Assembly (NCBI RefSeq): GCF_009646115.1 | Contig: NZ_CP045720.1 | Coordinates: 1,674,001 to 1,738,000 of the forward strand | Source: Pantoea eucalypti | GTDB lineage: Bacteria; Pseudomonadota; Gammaproteobacteria; Enterobacterales; Enterobacteriaceae | Length of the DNA stretch: 64,000 nt | Direction: 5' to 3' | Shown here: one piece after another, positions 36,927 to 47,266 of the stretch | Numbering within the stretch: the first letter of the stretch is position 1 | Layout of the letters: each line of letters starts with the position of its first letter | Translations under genes and position numbers: made by a program | The notes under the pieces: generated by a model | The model's database searches: none | The model's input: the letters and a program-made list of their open reading frames with translations, nothing else | Told to the model about the DNA's origin: nothing

Positions 36927-37330
36927 CAGGCGAACGAAACCTTCTCAGCGCCCGTTCGCGCAGCGAACACCAGGTACATGCCAGCCCACCAGGCGAACGA
37001 AACCTTCTCAGCGCCCGTTCGCGCAGCGAACACCAGGTACAAGCCAGCCCACCAGGCGAACGAAACCTTCTCAGCGCCCGTTCGCGCAGCGAACGCCAGG
37101 TACATGCCAGCCCACCAGGCGAACGAAACCTTCTCAGCGTCGGTTCGCGCAGCGAACACCAGGTACATGCCAGCCCACCAGGCGAACGAAACCTTCTCAG
37201 CGCCCGTTCGCGCAGCGAACACCAGGTACATGCCAGCCCACCAGGCGAACGAAACTCTCTGATAGCCCGTTCGCGCAGCGAACATTAACAGCCTCAGCTC
37301 CGCTGCAAGCCCCTTCGCGCAGCGAACCCC
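36927..37330. repeat. 63-bp tandem repeat, five full units plus a decayed sixth
   Basis: Units begin with CAGGCGAACGAAAC at 36927, 36990, 37053, 37116, 37179 and 37242. Each holds a perfect small palindrome GTTCGC-GCA-GCGAAC (first at 36954-36968); a seventh, slightly altered, lies at 37313-37327. The period is 21 codons, so long frames appear on both strands (a 21-residue repeat with AWWAGMYLVFAARTG on the minus strand), probably by accident of the period. It lies just downstream of putA. Confidence 0.95.
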
Positions 37331-37346
37331 CCCTTAAGCTTCAGCG

Positions 37347-40300
37347 CTACCCAATCGTCATCAGACTCGCATTACCGCCCGCCGCGGCAGTATTCACACT
37401 CAGTGAACGCTCAATTAACAGACGTTCCAGCAGCAGATTGGTCTCGCCGCGGGCGAAGCCCTGCACCGACACAATCGCGCCGTCACGCGCCGCAATTTGT
37501 TCGCACAGGGTGCGCAGCTGATCGGCATCGCCGTGATAGATCACCGCATCAAACTCCGGGGCTAATGGGTCACGCGCCAGCGTGATACGCGCTTTCACGG
37601 CGTCAGGCAGTGCCGCCCGCAGGGTGCGATGCAGCTCATCATCTGCCCACAGCGCTTTACTGCCCACGCTGGTGACCGCAGCCAGCTGGACTAACGCATC
37701 CTGCTCGTTGTCAGCCAGACAGAGCACCTGGTCACGCGGCAACAGCGAGAAAGTGTTACGTTCGCCGGTCGGGCCAGGCAACAGGCGGACCACGCCCGCC
37801 TGGGCCAGCTCGCCATAGTGCTGGCAGAGTTCAGCCAGCTCAGGCTTATCTTTAGCCCAGTTGCTGAGTGCCTGATGCGGTGCCAGTAAAGAGTGACGGA
37901 GCGTGCTGTCGGCCGGGCGCTCGGCATCCTGACGATCAAAGGTCAGACGCAGTGCGCTATCCGGGCGATGGGCCAGCAAGCGATAAAGATAGAGTGGGCC
38001 ACCCGCTTTCGGACCGGTTCCGGATAAGCCTTCACCACCAAACGGCTGAACGCCGACCACGGCGCCGACCATGTTGCGGTTAACGTAAAGGTTGCCGACC
38101 CGGGCGTTCGCCGTCACCTGCGCGATGGTTTCGTCGATGCGCGTATGCACGCCCAGCGTCAGGCCATAGCCGGAGGCGTTGATCTGATTAACCAGCTGCG
38201 GCAGGTTGTTGCGGGTAAAGCGCACGACGTGCAGTACCGGCCCAAAAATCTCTTTATCCAGATCGCTAACCTGATTCAGCTCAATCAGCGTCGGTTTCAC
38301 AAAGGTGCCGCTATTCCACTCTTTGCTGTCCTGCGGGTTATCCTGCACCGCCTGATACACCGTGAAGCCCTTGTTACGCATCGCCTGAATATGACGGTCG
38401 ATATTGGCTTTGGCTTCGGCATCAATCACCGGGCCGATATCGGTTGAGAAGCGTTCCGGGTTGCCCATGCGGCACTCCGCCATCGCGCCACGCAGCATCT
38501 TCAGCGTATGGTCGGCGACATCTTCCTGAATACAGAGCAGACGCAGGGCAGAGCAGCGCTGTCCGGCACTGTCGAAGGCCGAGGCGACGATATCGATCAC
38601 CACCTGCTCAGTCAGCGCGGAAGAGTCGACGATCATCGCATTCATCCCGCCGGTTTCCGCAATGAGCGGCACCGGACGACCATGTTGATCAAGGCGACCG
38701 GCAAGATTGCGCTGCAGCAGGGTTGCAACGGCAGTCGAGCCGGTAAACATCACGCCGCGAATCCGATCGTCTCCGGTCAGCTGTGCACCGACCGTTTCGC
38801 CCTGGCCTGGCAGCAGTTGCAGCACGCCTGGCGGCACACCCGCATCCAGCAGGATCTGAACCGCCTGCGCGGCAATCAGTGGGGTTTGCTCAGCCGGTTT
38901 TGCCAGCACGCTATTGCCAGCTGCCAGTGCAGCCGCAACCTGACCCGTGAAAATCGCCAGCGGGAAGTTCCACGGACTGATACAGACCACCGGGCCAAGT
39001 GGACGGTGCGTTTCGTTGTCGAAATCGTCCCGCACCATACCGGCGTAGTAATAGAGGAAATCAACGGCTTCACGGACTTCCGCGATAGCGTTGTTATAAG
39101 TCTTGCCCGCTTCACGCACCAGGATACCAATCAGCTGTTGCATCTGGCCTTCCATCTGCTGTGCAGCGCGTTCCAGGATCGCAGCACGCTCCTGCGGCGG
39201 CGTGGCAAACCAGATCGGTCCGCTGTTCACGGCGGCATCCAGTGCCACAGAGACCTCCTGCTCAGTAGCTTCGCGAACCTGACCGACACGGTCGCCCGGT
39301 GCGGCCGGGTTAAGGATATCGCGCAGCTCGCCTGCACCCGCTTCACCCTCTATAATCGGCTCGGCCAGACAGGGCTGTGCGGCGCTGCTCAGCAGGGCGC
39401 TGGACAGTGAGGCAAGACGATGTTCGTTGGCCATATCCAGACCCGAAGAGTTAACGCGGTTATCGCCATACAGTTCGCGCGGCAGAGGGATCTTCGGATG
39501 CGGCAGGCCAATGGCGCCTTCGCTGGCACCCAGTTTCTCGACGGCAGTCACCGGATCGGCTACCAGCTCATCGATCGGCAGCGAGGTATCAGCAATACGG
39601 TTAACAAAGGAGGTGTTGGCCCCGTTTTCTAACAGGCGACGAACCAGATAGGCCAGCAGGGTTTCATGGGTGCCCACCGGCGCATAGATACGGCAGGGAC
39701 GATTAAGCTTGCCGTCCGCCACTTTGCCGACCACCTGCTCATACAGTGGTTCGCCCATGCCGTGCAGGCACTGGAACTCATACTGGCCCGGATAGTAGTT
39801 ATTGCCCGCCAGTTGATAAATTGCCGCCAGAGTGTGCGCGTTGTGCGTCGCGAACTGCGGATAGATCAGGCTTGGCACCGCCAGCAGTTTGCGGGCACAG
39901 GCCAGGTAAGAGATATCGGTGTAAACCTTGCGGGTATAAACCGGGTAGCCCTCCAGGCCTTCCATCTGGGCGCGCTTGATTTCGCTGTCCCAGTACGCGC
40001 CTTTCACAAGACGGATCATCAGGCGACGGCGGCTGCGCTGTGCCAGATCAATCAGCTCATCAATGACAAACGGACAGCGTTTCATGTAGGCCTGAATCAC
40101 AAACCCGATGCCGTTCCAGCCTTCCAGCTCTGGCTCGAAACAGAGTTTTTCCAGCATATCGAGTGACAGTTCCAGCCGATCGGCTTCTTCTGCGTCGATA
40201 TTGATGCCGATGTCATAAGAGCGGGCCAGCAGCGTCAGTGATTTCAGAATAGGGTAGAGCTCTTCCATCACACGCTCATACTGCGCGCGGCTGTAGCGGG

Positions 40301-41294
40301 GATGCAGTGCGGAGAGCTTGATGGAGATGCCGGGTCCTTCATAAATGCCACGTCCATTCGACGCTTTACCAATGGCATGGATCGCCTGCTGATAAGAGAG
40401 CAGATAGGCTTTGGCATCGCCTGCAGTAAGTGCCGCTTCGCCCAGCATATCGTAAGAGTAGCGGAAACCTTTCTCTTCCAGCTTGCGGGCGTTAGCCAGC
40501 GCTTCGGCAATGGTTTCACCGGTAACGAACTGCTCACCCATCAGACGCATCGCCATATCCACGCCTTTGCGGATCAGTGGCTCGCCACCCTTACCAATAA
40601 TGCGGTTAAGCGAGCTGGAGAGGTTCGACTCATTGTGGGTCGAAACCAGGCGGCCGGTAAACAGCAGGCCCCAGGTCGCTGCATTGACAAACATTGAGGA
40701 GCTGCGTCCCAGATGTGACTGCCAGTTGCCATTGCTGATTTTGTCGCGAATCAGCGCATCGCGCGTGGGCTTGTCAGGAATACGCAGCAGCGCTTCAGCC
40801 AGGCACATCAGCGCTACGCCTTCATGTGAGGAGAGAGAGAACTCCTGCAGCAGACTTTGCACCATGCCAGCGCGTCCGGTTGCCCCTTTCTGGTGCCGCA
40901 GCTTGTCGGCGAGCTGATAAGCCAGCTGATGGGTTTTCTCTGCCAGCGCTGCCGGCAAGCGGGCCTGCTCCAGCATCATGGGTACTGCATCAGTCTCCGG
41001 ACGACGCCAGGCGGCGGTCACCGCTGAACGGGTCACTGACTGAGGTAAAATCTGCTCTGCGAAGTCAAGGAACGGCTGGTGCGACTCCTCTGGCTGGGTG
41101 TCATCGGACTCCGCGACCGCCAGGGCAGAAAGCGGGATCTCCGGCACGGCGGCGCCGCTTTCAAGCTGGCCCAGGTAGTTAAAGATCGCCTGTTTAATCA
41201 GCCAGTGTGGCGTGCGATCAATCCGCTGTGCAGCCAGTTTGATGCGCTCACGTGTTGCGTCATCCAGTTTTACACCCATGGTGGTTGTAGCCAT
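37347..41294 (-). CDS. putA: Bifunctional proline dehydrogenase / P5C dehydrogenase and repressor PutA
   Basis: PutA (1315 aa) oxidises proline to glutamate and represses the put genes when proline is absent. An N-terminal ribbon-helix-helix (MATTTMGVKLDDATRERIKL, then RIDRTPHWLIKQAIFNYL) binds DNA. The PRODH barrel follows (GRGIYEGPGISIKLSALHPR; RRRLMIRLVKGAYWDSEIKR), then the P5C dehydrogenase domain with Glu in PLIAETGGMNAMIVDSSA and the catalytic Cys in FDSAGQRCSALR. The frame is open to 41345; the ATG at 41294 matches E. coli PutA (1320 aa). Divergent from putP. Confidence 0.97.
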   Translation of the reverse strand: MATTTMGVKLDDATRERIKLAAQRIDRTPHWLIKQAIFNYLGQLESGAAVPEIPLSALAVAESDDTQPEESHQPFLDFAEQILPQSVTRSAVTAAWRRPETDAVPMMLEQARLPAALAEKTHQLAYQLADKLRHQKGATGRAGMVQSLLQEFSLSSHEGVALMCLAEALLRIPDKPTRDALIRDKISNGNWQSHLGRSSSMFVNAATWGLLFTGRLVSTHNESNLSSSLNRIIGKGGEPLIRKGVDMAMRLMGEQFVTGETIAEALANARKLEEKGFRYSYDMLGEAALTAGDAKAYLLSYQQAIHAIGKASNGRGIYEGPGISIKLSALHPRYSRAQYERVMEELYPILKSLTLLARSYDIGINIDAEEADRLELSLDMLEKLCFEPELEGWNGIGFVIQAYMKRCPFVIDELIDLAQRSRRRLMIRLVKGAYWDSEIKRAQMEGLEGYPVYTRKVYTDISYLACARKLLAVPSLIYPQFATHNAHTLAAIYQLAGNNYYPGQYEFQCLHGMGEPLYEQVVGKVADGKLNRPCRIYAPVGTHETLLAYLVRRLLENGANTSFVNRIADTSLPIDELVADPVTAVEKLGASEGAIGLPHPKIPLPRELYGDNRVNSSGLDMANEHRLASLSSALLSSAAQPCLAEPIIEGEAGAGELRDILNPAAPGDRVGQVREATEQEVSVALDAAVNSGPIWFATPPQERAAILERAAQQMEGQMQQLIGILVREAGKTYNNAIAEVREAVDFLYYYAGMVRDDFDNETHRPLGPVVCISPWNFPLAIFTGQVAAALAAGNSVLAKPAEQTPLIAAQAVQILLDAGVPPGVLQLLPGQGETVGAQLTGDDRIRGVMFTGSTAVATLLQRNLAGRLDQHGRPVPLIAETGGMNAMIVDSSALTEQVVIDIVASAFDSAGQRCSALRLLCIQEDVADHTLKMLRGAMAECRMGNPERFSTDIGPVIDAEAKANIDRHIQAMRNKGFTVYQAVQDNPQDSKEWNSGTFVKPTLIELNQVSDLDKEIFGPVLHVVRFTRNNLPQLVNQINASGYGLTLGVHTRIDETIAQVTANARVGNLYVNRNMVGAVVGVQPFGGEGLSGTGPKAGGPLYLYRLLAHRPDSALRLTFDRQDAERPADSTLRHSLLAPHQALSNWAKDKPELAELCQHYGELAQAGVVRLLPGPTGERNTFSLLPRDQVLCLADNEQDALVQLAAVTSVGSKALWADDELHRTLRAALPDAVKARITLARDPLAPEFDAVIYHGDADQLRTLCEQIAARDGAIVSVQGFARGETNLLLERLLIERSLSVNTAAAGGNASLMTIG

Positions 41295-41349
41295 GACTCC
41301 AGAGCTCCTTGTAGTGGTTCGGTACGGCGTTGGCTGCACTATCACTTAA

Positions 41350-41367
41350 GTTGCAACTTTGTGCAAC
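41350..41367. promoter_or_regulatory. PutA operator cluster (putA side)
   Basis: GTTGCA at 41350-41355, its inverse TGCAAC at 41352-41357, and TGCAAC at 41362-41367. The PutA ribbon-helix-helix recognises GTTGCA. They lie 56-73 bp upstream of the putA start. Confidence 0.75.
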
Positions 41368-41507
41368 CGTGTTAAATGTGAGCCAGTTAACACCCTTTAA
41401 ATGAAGCCGATTGTTAAATTTCTCAAAGCGGCATGGATATTGCTGCAAGATCCTCGCCAGGTTGGCAAGCCTGATAAAAAGCGGTTTTATGGCGGGTAAT
41501 TCCGTGG

Positions 41508-41537
41508 TGCAACCGGATAACTGTGAGCGAGTGCAAC
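41508..41537. promoter_or_regulatory. PutA operator cluster (putP side)
   Basis: TGCAAC (GTTGCA on the minus strand) at 41508-41513 and 41532-41537, 24 bp apart, in the middle of the 449-bp putA/putP intergenic region. Together with the cluster at 41350 this gives the multi-site arrangement expected for PutA repression of both genes. Confidence 0.7.
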
Positions 41538-41743
41538 CTATCAGCACGTTTTCACAAACGGTTAGTGAAATCACTGTAACGCCTGTGTTAAATCCATTGT
41601 GCGCGCCACGCCTTTCCGGCAGGATACCGCGCCGCTGGGAAATGACTGACGCCCTGACGAAAAAATCGGCCCGCTTTGCCCCGTTCCGGCTGGCGGGTAG
41701 CTGGCGATTTCTCTGGGATATCAAATAATAAGTGGAGAGACAG

Positions 41744-43228
41744 ATGAGTGTAAGTACACCAATGCTGGTGACCTTTGTGATTTATATTCTTGGGATGGTG
41801 TTGATTGGTTTTATAGCCTGGCGCTCAACCAAAAACTTCGATGATTACATCCTCGGTGGCCGCAGCCTGGGTAGCGTGGTCACGGCACTCTCTGCCGGTG
41901 CCTCCGATATGAGCGGCTGGCTGCTGATGGGATTACCCGGTGCCATTTTCATCTCCGGTATCTCTGAAAGCTGGATTGCAATTGGCCTGACCATCGGTGC
42001 CTGGCTGAACTGGAAAATCGTGGCGGGTCGCCTGCGGGTCCAGACCGAGCATCATGACAACGCGCTGACGTTGCCGGACTTCTTCACCAGCCGCTTTGAA
42101 GACCACAGTAAAATCCTGCGTGTCATTTCTGCTCTTGTGATCCTGGTGTTCTTTACTATCTATTGCGCCTCGGGCGTGGTGGCCGGTGCGCGTCTGTTTG
42201 AAAGCACCTTTGGTATGAGCTATGAAACTGCCCTGTGGGCGGGTGCAGCGGCGACTATCCTCTATACGCTGGTGGGTGGGTTCCTGGCGGTAAGCTGGAC
42301 CGATACCGTTCAGGCGAGCCTGATGATTTTTGCGCTCATCCTGACGCCGGTGTTTGTGATTATCGCGGTCGGCGGCTGGTCTGATTCCATGGCAGTGATT
42401 GAAGCGAAAAGCCTGGAAAATCTCGACATGCTCAAGGGGCTGAACTTCGTGGCGGTCATCTCGCTGCTTGGCTGGGGTCTGGGTTACTTCGGGCAGCCGC
42501 ATATCCTGGCGCGTTTTATGGCGGCAGATTCACATCGCTCAATCCGTACCGCACGTCGCATCGGTATGACGTGGATGGTGCTCTGTCTGGCGGGCGCTGT
42601 GGCGGTGGGCTTCTTTGGTATCGCCTACTTCCAGAACAACCCGACGCTGGCAACGGGCGTTAATGATAATGCTGAGCGCGTCTTTATTGAGCTGGCGCGT
42701 ATTCTGTTCAACCCATGGATTGCGGGAATTCTGCTGTCAGCGATTCTGGCCGCCGTGATGTCAACGCTGAGCTGTCAGCTGCTGGTCTGCTCCAGTGCCC
42801 TGACTGAAGATCTCTACAAAGGTTTTCTGCGTAAAAATGCCAGCCAGAAAGAGCTGGTGTGGGTAGGGCGTCTGATGGTGCTGCTGGTGGCACTGATTGC
42901 CATTGCCCTGGCGTCTAATCCGGAAAACCGCGTGCTGGGCCTGGTGAGCTACGCCTGGGCGGGCTTCGGTGCTGCGTTTGGTCCGGTCGTGCTGTTTGGC
43001 GTCTGCTGGAAGCGCATGAACCGCAACGGTGCGCTGGCGGGCATGATTATCGGTGCGCTGACCGTGCTGGTGTGGAAACAGTATGGCTGGCTGGGACTGT
43101 ATGAAATCATCCCAGGCTTCATCTTTGCCAGCATCGCGATCGTGGTCTTCAGCCTGATGGGACGTGAACCTTCAGCAGAAGCGCAACAGCGCTTTGTCGC
43201 TGCAGAAGCAGAGTTCCAGACCAAATAA
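41744..43228 (+). CDS. putP: Sodium/proline symporter PutP
   Basis: PutP (494 aa) imports proline with sodium in the inner membrane, a solute:sodium symporter with about thirteen helices. It reads MSVSTPMLVTFVIYILGMVL, then SAGASDMSGWLLMGLPGAIF with the sodium-site residues, and GWGLGYFGQPHILARFMAAD. The frame is open from a GTG at 41732, but the ATG at 41744 with GGAG upstream aligns with E. coli. The C-terminus is a few residues shorter than in E. coli (502 aa). Regulated by PutA. Confidence 0.97.
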   Translation: MSVSTPMLVTFVIYILGMVLIGFIAWRSTKNFDDYILGGRSLGSVVTALSAGASDMSGWLLMGLPGAIFISGISESWIAIGLTIGAWLNWKIVAGRLRVQTEHHDNALTLPDFFTSRFEDHSKILRVISALVILVFFTIYCASGVVAGARLFESTFGMSYETALWAGAAATILYTLVGGFLAVSWTDTVQASLMIFALILTPVFVIIAVGGWSDSMAVIEAKSLENLDMLKGLNFVAVISLLGWGLGYFGQPHILARFMAADSHRSIRTARRIGMTWMVLCLAGAVAVGFFGIAYFQNNPTLATGVNDNAERVFIELARILFNPWIAGILLSAILAAVMSTLSCQLLVCSSALTEDLYKGFLRKNASQKELVWVGRLMVLLVALIAIALASNPENRVLGLVSYAWAGFGAAFGPVVLFGVCWKRMNRNGALAGMIIGALTVLVWKQYGWLGLYEIIPGFIFASIAIVVFSLMGREPSAEAQQRFVAAEAEFQTK

Positions 43229-43243
43229 GCGAAGCGTTAATCC

Positions 43244-43278
43244 TCAAGGCCTGTCCCGGAAGGGGCGGGCCTTTTTGT
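43244..43278 (+). terminator. Rho-independent terminator of putP
   Basis: AAGGCCTGTCCC, loop GGAA, GGGGCGGGCCTT with T-run, 16 bp after the stop. Confidence 0.88.
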
Positions 43279-43339
43279 TACAAAGATAAATCACCCAAAG
43301 ATGAAATTATCTCCACCAGTAACTTGTTTTTTTCGCAGC

Positions 43340-43358
43340 GATAATGATAATCGGTATC
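43340..43358. promoter_or_regulatory. Fur box before efeUOB
   Basis: GATAATGATAATCGGTATC matches the 19-bp Fur consensus GATAATGATAATCATTATC at 17 positions. It lies 60 bp upstream of efeU, giving iron repression of the operon. Confidence 0.88.
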
Positions 43359-43418
43359 GTTTACACTTTACCTGATTTTACTATTTATTGACGCTGCTTA
43401 ACATTCAAGAGGTTGGCG

Positions 43419-44243
43419 ATGTTTGTTCCTTTTCTCATCATGCTGCGTGAAGGGCTTGAAGCCGCGCTGATAGTCAGCCTGATAGCCAGCTACCTCAAAC
43501 GCACCCAGCGCACCCAATGGTTCCCGGCGATGTGGGCGGGCGTGTTTATCGCCGCTGCACTCTGTCTGGGCCTGGGTCTGTTCATCAATGCCACCACCGG
43601 TGAATTCCCGCAAAAAGAGCAGGAGCTGTTTGAAGGTATTGTGGCGCTGATTGCGGTCGTCATCCTCACCTCAATGGTGTTCTGGATGCGCAAAGTGGCA
43701 CGCAATATCCGGGTCGAGCTTGAGCAGGCGGTCGATCAGGCGCTGCACCGCTCCGGCCGTGGCGGTCTGGCGCTGGTGCTGATGGTATTTCTGGCCGTGG
43801 CACGTGAAGGGCTGGAGTCTGTCTTCTTCCTGCTGGCCGCCTTTACTCAGGATGTCGGTTATGCGCCGCCGATTGGCGCGGTGCTGGGGCTGGCAACGGC
43901 GGTGGTGCTGGGCATGCTGCTCTACTGGGGCGGTATCCGCCTGAATATGGCGCACTTTTTCCGCTGGACCAGCGTGTTCATTTTATTTGTTGCGGCGGGC
44001 CTGGCGGCGGGGGCAATTCGTGCGTTCCACGAAGCAGGCCTCTGGAATCGCTTTCAGGATGTGGCGTTCGACCTCAGTAATACTTTATCGACCCATTCGC
44101 TGTTCGGCACTTTGCTGGAAGGGATTCTGGGATATCAGGAGGCCCCAAGCGTGAGTGAAGTGACCGTTTACTTCGTCTACCTGATCCCGGCGCTAATTTT
44201 GTTCTTTATGCCTGCGCGTCCTGCTGCGTCGGCCACGGTGTAA
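43419..44243 (+). CDS. efeU: Ferrous iron permease EfeU
   Basis: EfeU (274 aa) is the Ftr1-like inner-membrane iron permease of the acid-induced EfeUOB system. It reads [20 protein letters not shown] and [15 protein letters not shown], two REGLE motifs that carry iron, in about seven helices. The gene is intact; in E. coli K-12 the orthologue is frameshifted. The frame opens at a TTG at 43413, but the ATG at 43419 matches the family start. A Fur box lies upstream. Confidence 0.96.
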   Translation: MFVPFLIMLREGLEAALIVSLIASYLKRTQRTQWFPAMWAGVFIAAALCLGLGLFINATTGEFPQKEQELFEGIVALIAVVILTSMVFWMRKVARNIRVELEQAVDQALHRSGRGGLALVLMVFLAVAREGLESVFFLLAAFTQDVGYAPPIGAVLGLATAVVLGMLLYWGGIRLNMAHFFRWTSVFILFVAAGLAAGAIRAFHEAGLWNRFQDVAFDLSNTLSTHSLFGTLLEGILGYQEAPSVSEVTVYFVYLIPALILFFMPARPAASATV

Positions 44244-44298
44244 TCAGACATTTAACAGGCGCGCCCGCCGCGCCGGCAACTTAACAGGGAATATCGAG

Positions 44299-45414
44299 AT
44301 GACAATGCGTTTCCGCCGCAAGGCACTGCTGCTTCCTCTGCTGGCGATCTCCGCTTCGGCTGCGGCAGCGGTTCCTCAGGTCACCGTTAGTGTCAACGAC
44401 AAGCAGTGTGAGCCGATGAGCTTAACGGTCAAGGCCGGCAAGACTCAGTTCCTGATCAAAAACAACAGCCAGAAAGCGCTGGAGTGGGAAATCCTAAAGG
44501 GCGTGCTGGTGGTTGAAGAGCGTGAGAACATCGCGCCAGGCTTCAGTCAGAAGCTGACCGCCAATCTGGAAGCAGGCGAATATGAGATGACCTGTGGTCT
44601 GCTGAGCAATCCTAAAGGCAAGCTGATTGTTGAGGCGGGCGAGGGCACGGCGAAAAGCACCACGTCCGCGCGTATGCAGTTAGAAGGCCCGATCACCGCC
44701 TATAAAGCGTATGTGACGGATCAGGTGAATCAGCTGGTCAGTAACACCCAGGCGTTTACTGACGCTGTTAAAGCGGGTGATGTGGAAAAAGCCAAAACGC
44801 TGTTTGCGCCGACCCGTCAGTATTATGAGCGCATTGAGCCGATTGCTGAGCTTTTCTCCGATCTCGACGGCAGCATTGATGCCCGTGAAGATGACTACGA
44901 GAAGAAGGCAGCCGATCCTAAGTTCACCGGTTTCCACCGTCTGGAAAAAGCCCTGTTTGCGGATAACAGCACCAAAGGCATGGCGGACTACGCGGATAAG
45001 CTGAATAAAGATGTGAAAGATTTGCAGGTGCGCATCAGCGAACTGGCCTTCCCGCCAGCTAAAGTGGTTGGCGGCGCGGCCGGTCTGATTGAAGAAGTGG
45101 CCTCCAGCAAAATCTCCGGTGAGGAAGATCGCTACAGTCGTACCGACCTGTGGGACTTCCAGGCCAACATTGATGGCGCGCAGAAAATTGTTGAGCTGCT
45201 ACGCCCGATGGTGAGCAAAGCGAACCCGCAGTTGCAGGCTAAGGTTGACGCTAACTTCAAAAAAGTCGATGCAATCCTGAGCAAGTACCGCACCAAAACC
45301 GGTTTTGAATCCTATGAGAAACTGACCAGCGCCGACCGTAACGCGCTGAAAGGACCGATCACCGCGCTGGCGGAAGATCTTTCGTTACTTCGTGGCACTT
45401 TGGGTCTGGATTAA
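44299..45414 (+). CDS. efeO: Iron uptake protein EfeO
   Basis: EfeO (371 aa) is the periplasmic partner of EfeU. A signal peptide ([20 protein letters not shown]) precedes an N-terminal cupredoxin-like domain ([20 protein letters not shown]) and the C-terminal peptidase-M75 (imelysin-like) domain with the HXXE motif in [11 protein letters not shown]. It lies 55 bp after efeU and 2 bp before efeB. A ribosome binding site AGGGAATATCGAG precedes the ATG; a second ATG two codons on is possible. Confidence 0.95.
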   Translation: MTMRFRRKALLLPLLAISASAAAAVPQVTVSVNDKQCEPMSLTVKAGKTQFLIKNNSQKALEWEILKGVLVVEERENIAPGFSQKLTANLEAGEYEMTCGLLSNPKGKLIVEAGEGTAKSTTSARMQLEGPITAYKAYVTDQVNQLVSNTQAFTDAVKAGDVEKAKTLFAPTRQYYERIEPIAELFSDLDGSIDAREDDYEKKAADPKFTGFHRLEKALFADNSTKGMADYADKLNKDVKDLQVRISELAFPPAKVVGGAAGLIEEVASSKISGEEDRYSRTDLWDFQANIDGAQKIVELLRPMVSKANPQLQAKVDANFKKVDAILSKYRTKTGFESYEKLTSADRNALKGPITALAEDLSLLRGTLGLD

Positions 45415-45416
45415 TC

Positions 45417-46694
45417 ATGAGTCGTAAGGAAGATGACGCGCAGCCTGCGCGTCGTCGTTTACTGAAAGGTTTGGGTCTGCTGGGCGGCGCGGCGGCGATC
45501 GGCGGCGGTTGTCCGTTCCACGCCGCTGCTGCGGACAGCTTTTCGCCGGGTACGGTAACGCCGCAGGCGCGACAGCAGAGGCAGCCGTTTTACGGTCCAC
45601 ATCAGGCGGGCATCACGACGCCCCAGCAGGCATCGATGATGCTGGTGGCATTTGATCTGCTCAGTAGTGATAAAGCGGAGCTGAAGCGTCTGTTCCAGCT
45701 ACTGACCCAGCGTATCGCCTTTCTCACCACGGGAGGGCCGGCACCTGCGGTGACTAATCCGCAACTGCCGCCAATGGATTCCGGCATTCTTGGGGCGACT
45801 ATCGCGCCTGATAATCTGACAATTACTGTGTCGGTCGGCCATTCGCTGTTTGATGAACGCTTCGGTTTAGCGCCTCACAAGCCGAAAAAATTGCAGCCGA
45901 TGACGCGCTTCCCCAATGATTCGCTTGATGCCAGTCAGTGTCATGGCGATCTGCTGCTGCAGATTTGTACTAACACGCAGGATACGGTGATTCATGCTCT
46001 GCGTGACATCATCAAGCATACGCCTGACCTGCTGGGTGTACGCTGGCGACGCGAAGGTTTTATCTCGGACCACGCGGCACGCAGTCAGGGGCAGGAGACG
46101 CCGATCAATCTGCTGGGTTTTAAAGATGGCACCGCCAACCCGGATACGCACAATCCTGCTCTTATGAACCAGTTGCTGTGGGTGACCGCCGATCAGGATG
46201 AGCCTGTCTGGGCGCGCAATGGCAGCTATCAGGCAGTACGACTTATTCGCTTTCACGTTGAAATGTGGGACCGCACCCCACTGGGTGAGCAGCAGACTAT
46301 CTTTGGTCGCGAGAAGCTGAGCGGCGCGCCACTGGGCATGCAGCATGAACATGACGTGCCGGATTACGCGCGTGATCCGGATGGTGAGGTCATTGCACTG
46401 GATGCGCACATTCGTCTTGCGAACCCCCGCACACCTGAGACCGCCAGTAGCCTGATGCTGCGACGTGGCTACAGCTACTCTGCGGGTATCTCTGCATCCG
46501 GGCAGCTTGAGATGGGATTATTGTTCGTCTGCTACCAGCACGATCTGGAGCGTGGTTTTCTCACGGTGCAGCAGCGTCTCAACGGTGAAGCGCTGGAAGA
46601 ATATATCCGTCCTTTTGGCGGTGGTTACTTTTTCGCTTTACCCGGAGTTGCCGACGCCAGCCATTATTTAGGACAGTCGCTACTGGAGACTTGA
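45417..46694 (+). CDS. efeB: DyP-type haem peroxidase EfeB
   Basis: EfeB (425 aa) is a periplasmic dye-decolourising peroxidase of the EfeUOB iron system. The Tat signal [20 protein letters not shown] is followed by the mature enzyme. DyP hallmarks are [17 protein letters not shown] (GxxDG with the catalytic Asp) and [19 protein letters not shown] with the proximal haem His. Length agrees with E. coli EfeB (423 aa). The start lies 2 bp after the efeO stop. A GC-rich hairpin follows at 46710-46739. Confidence 0.96.
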   Translation: MSRKEDDAQPARRRLLKGLGLLGGAAAIGGGCPFHAAAADSFSPGTVTPQARQQRQPFYGPHQAGITTPQQASMMLVAFDLLSSDKAELKRLFQLLTQRIAFLTTGGPAPAVTNPQLPPMDSGILGATIAPDNLTITVSVGHSLFDERFGLAPHKPKKLQPMTRFPNDSLDASQCHGDLLLQICTNTQDTVIHALRDIIKHTPDLLGVRWRREGFISDHAARSQGQETPINLLGFKDGTANPDTHNPALMNQLLWVTADQDEPVWARNGSYQAVRLIRFHVEMWDRTPLGEQQTIFGREKLSGAPLGMQHEHDVPDYARDPDGEVIALDAHIRLANPRTPETASSLMLRRGYSYSAGISASGQLEMGLLFVCYQHDLERGFLTVQQRLNGEALEEYIRPFGGGYFFALPGVADASHYLGQSLLET

Positions 46695-46709
46695 TTAATT
46701 TTTGAACAA

Positions 46710-46739
46710 CGCGGGCGGGCCTGTCTCATGCCGCCCGCG
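46710..46739 (+). terminator. GC-rich hairpin after efeB
   Basis: CGCGGGCGG and CCGCCCGCG separated by 12 bp, 16 bp after the efeB stop. Only a weak T-rich sequence follows, so termination is probable, not certain. Confidence 0.6.
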
Positions 46740-47266
46740 GTTTACCACTTTCAGGTATTATTGGCTAAGTTTTTACTGAGATTTACCGGGTGCCGGGTGT
46801 TTATAAAATATGGTAATTGACTGAAATGTAGAGATTTTACATTTTGCCTTAAAAGAAATACTTACCCGCGATTAGCAATTCCTTTGCCAGCAGGTAAAAT
46901 TACTGTTGCAAAGGCCCAACAAAATGGTGCAATTTATTAAACAGGCGTAATCGTATGTGTTGATGTATCACACTGGAGTTCGCGAATGGGTCGAGTCTTT
47001 AATGGAAAGTCACTGTCACTAAATAAATTGCGCCTGACCGCGAGGGCAATTCTGCCTCGTTATTTCTCCCTTCCTTCAACCATTTCTTTTGTCTTATCGC
47101 ATCCTGTTTTATCCGGTGTTCAGCCACGTCAGTGTGTTGCTGCATACCCATTATCCTGTCCTGTCATGGCTCTAAAGGAAGCCAACTGAAACCTCTAAAG
47201 CGTTCACGTAATCGCAACGGGTCAACGACCTCGCGCGGGAAATGAAACCAACTGAAAGGTGCCACT
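46740..47266. other. phoH upstream region
   Basis: About 530 bp with no supported gene. A frame 46986-47189 (67 codons) has a TGGAG before its ATG but shows no protein-like character. A CTGTCAT-type half-site lies near 47158, but no proper Pho box with two spaced repeats could be seen. Confidence 0.5.

Noticed and set aside
36725..37521. Long frames on both strands through the 63-bp repeats (186 and 212 codons)
   Set aside because: The 63-bp period (21 codons) keeps any stop-free frame open, the frames overlap the GC-rich repeat or putA, and no start signal is convincing. They are treated as repeat artefacts.
46986..47189. 67-codon frame (+) upstream of phoH with TGGAG before the ATG
   Set aside because: The peptide looks like chance sequence with no domain, no conserved-type composition and a poorly placed operon context. 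It is kept only as a note.
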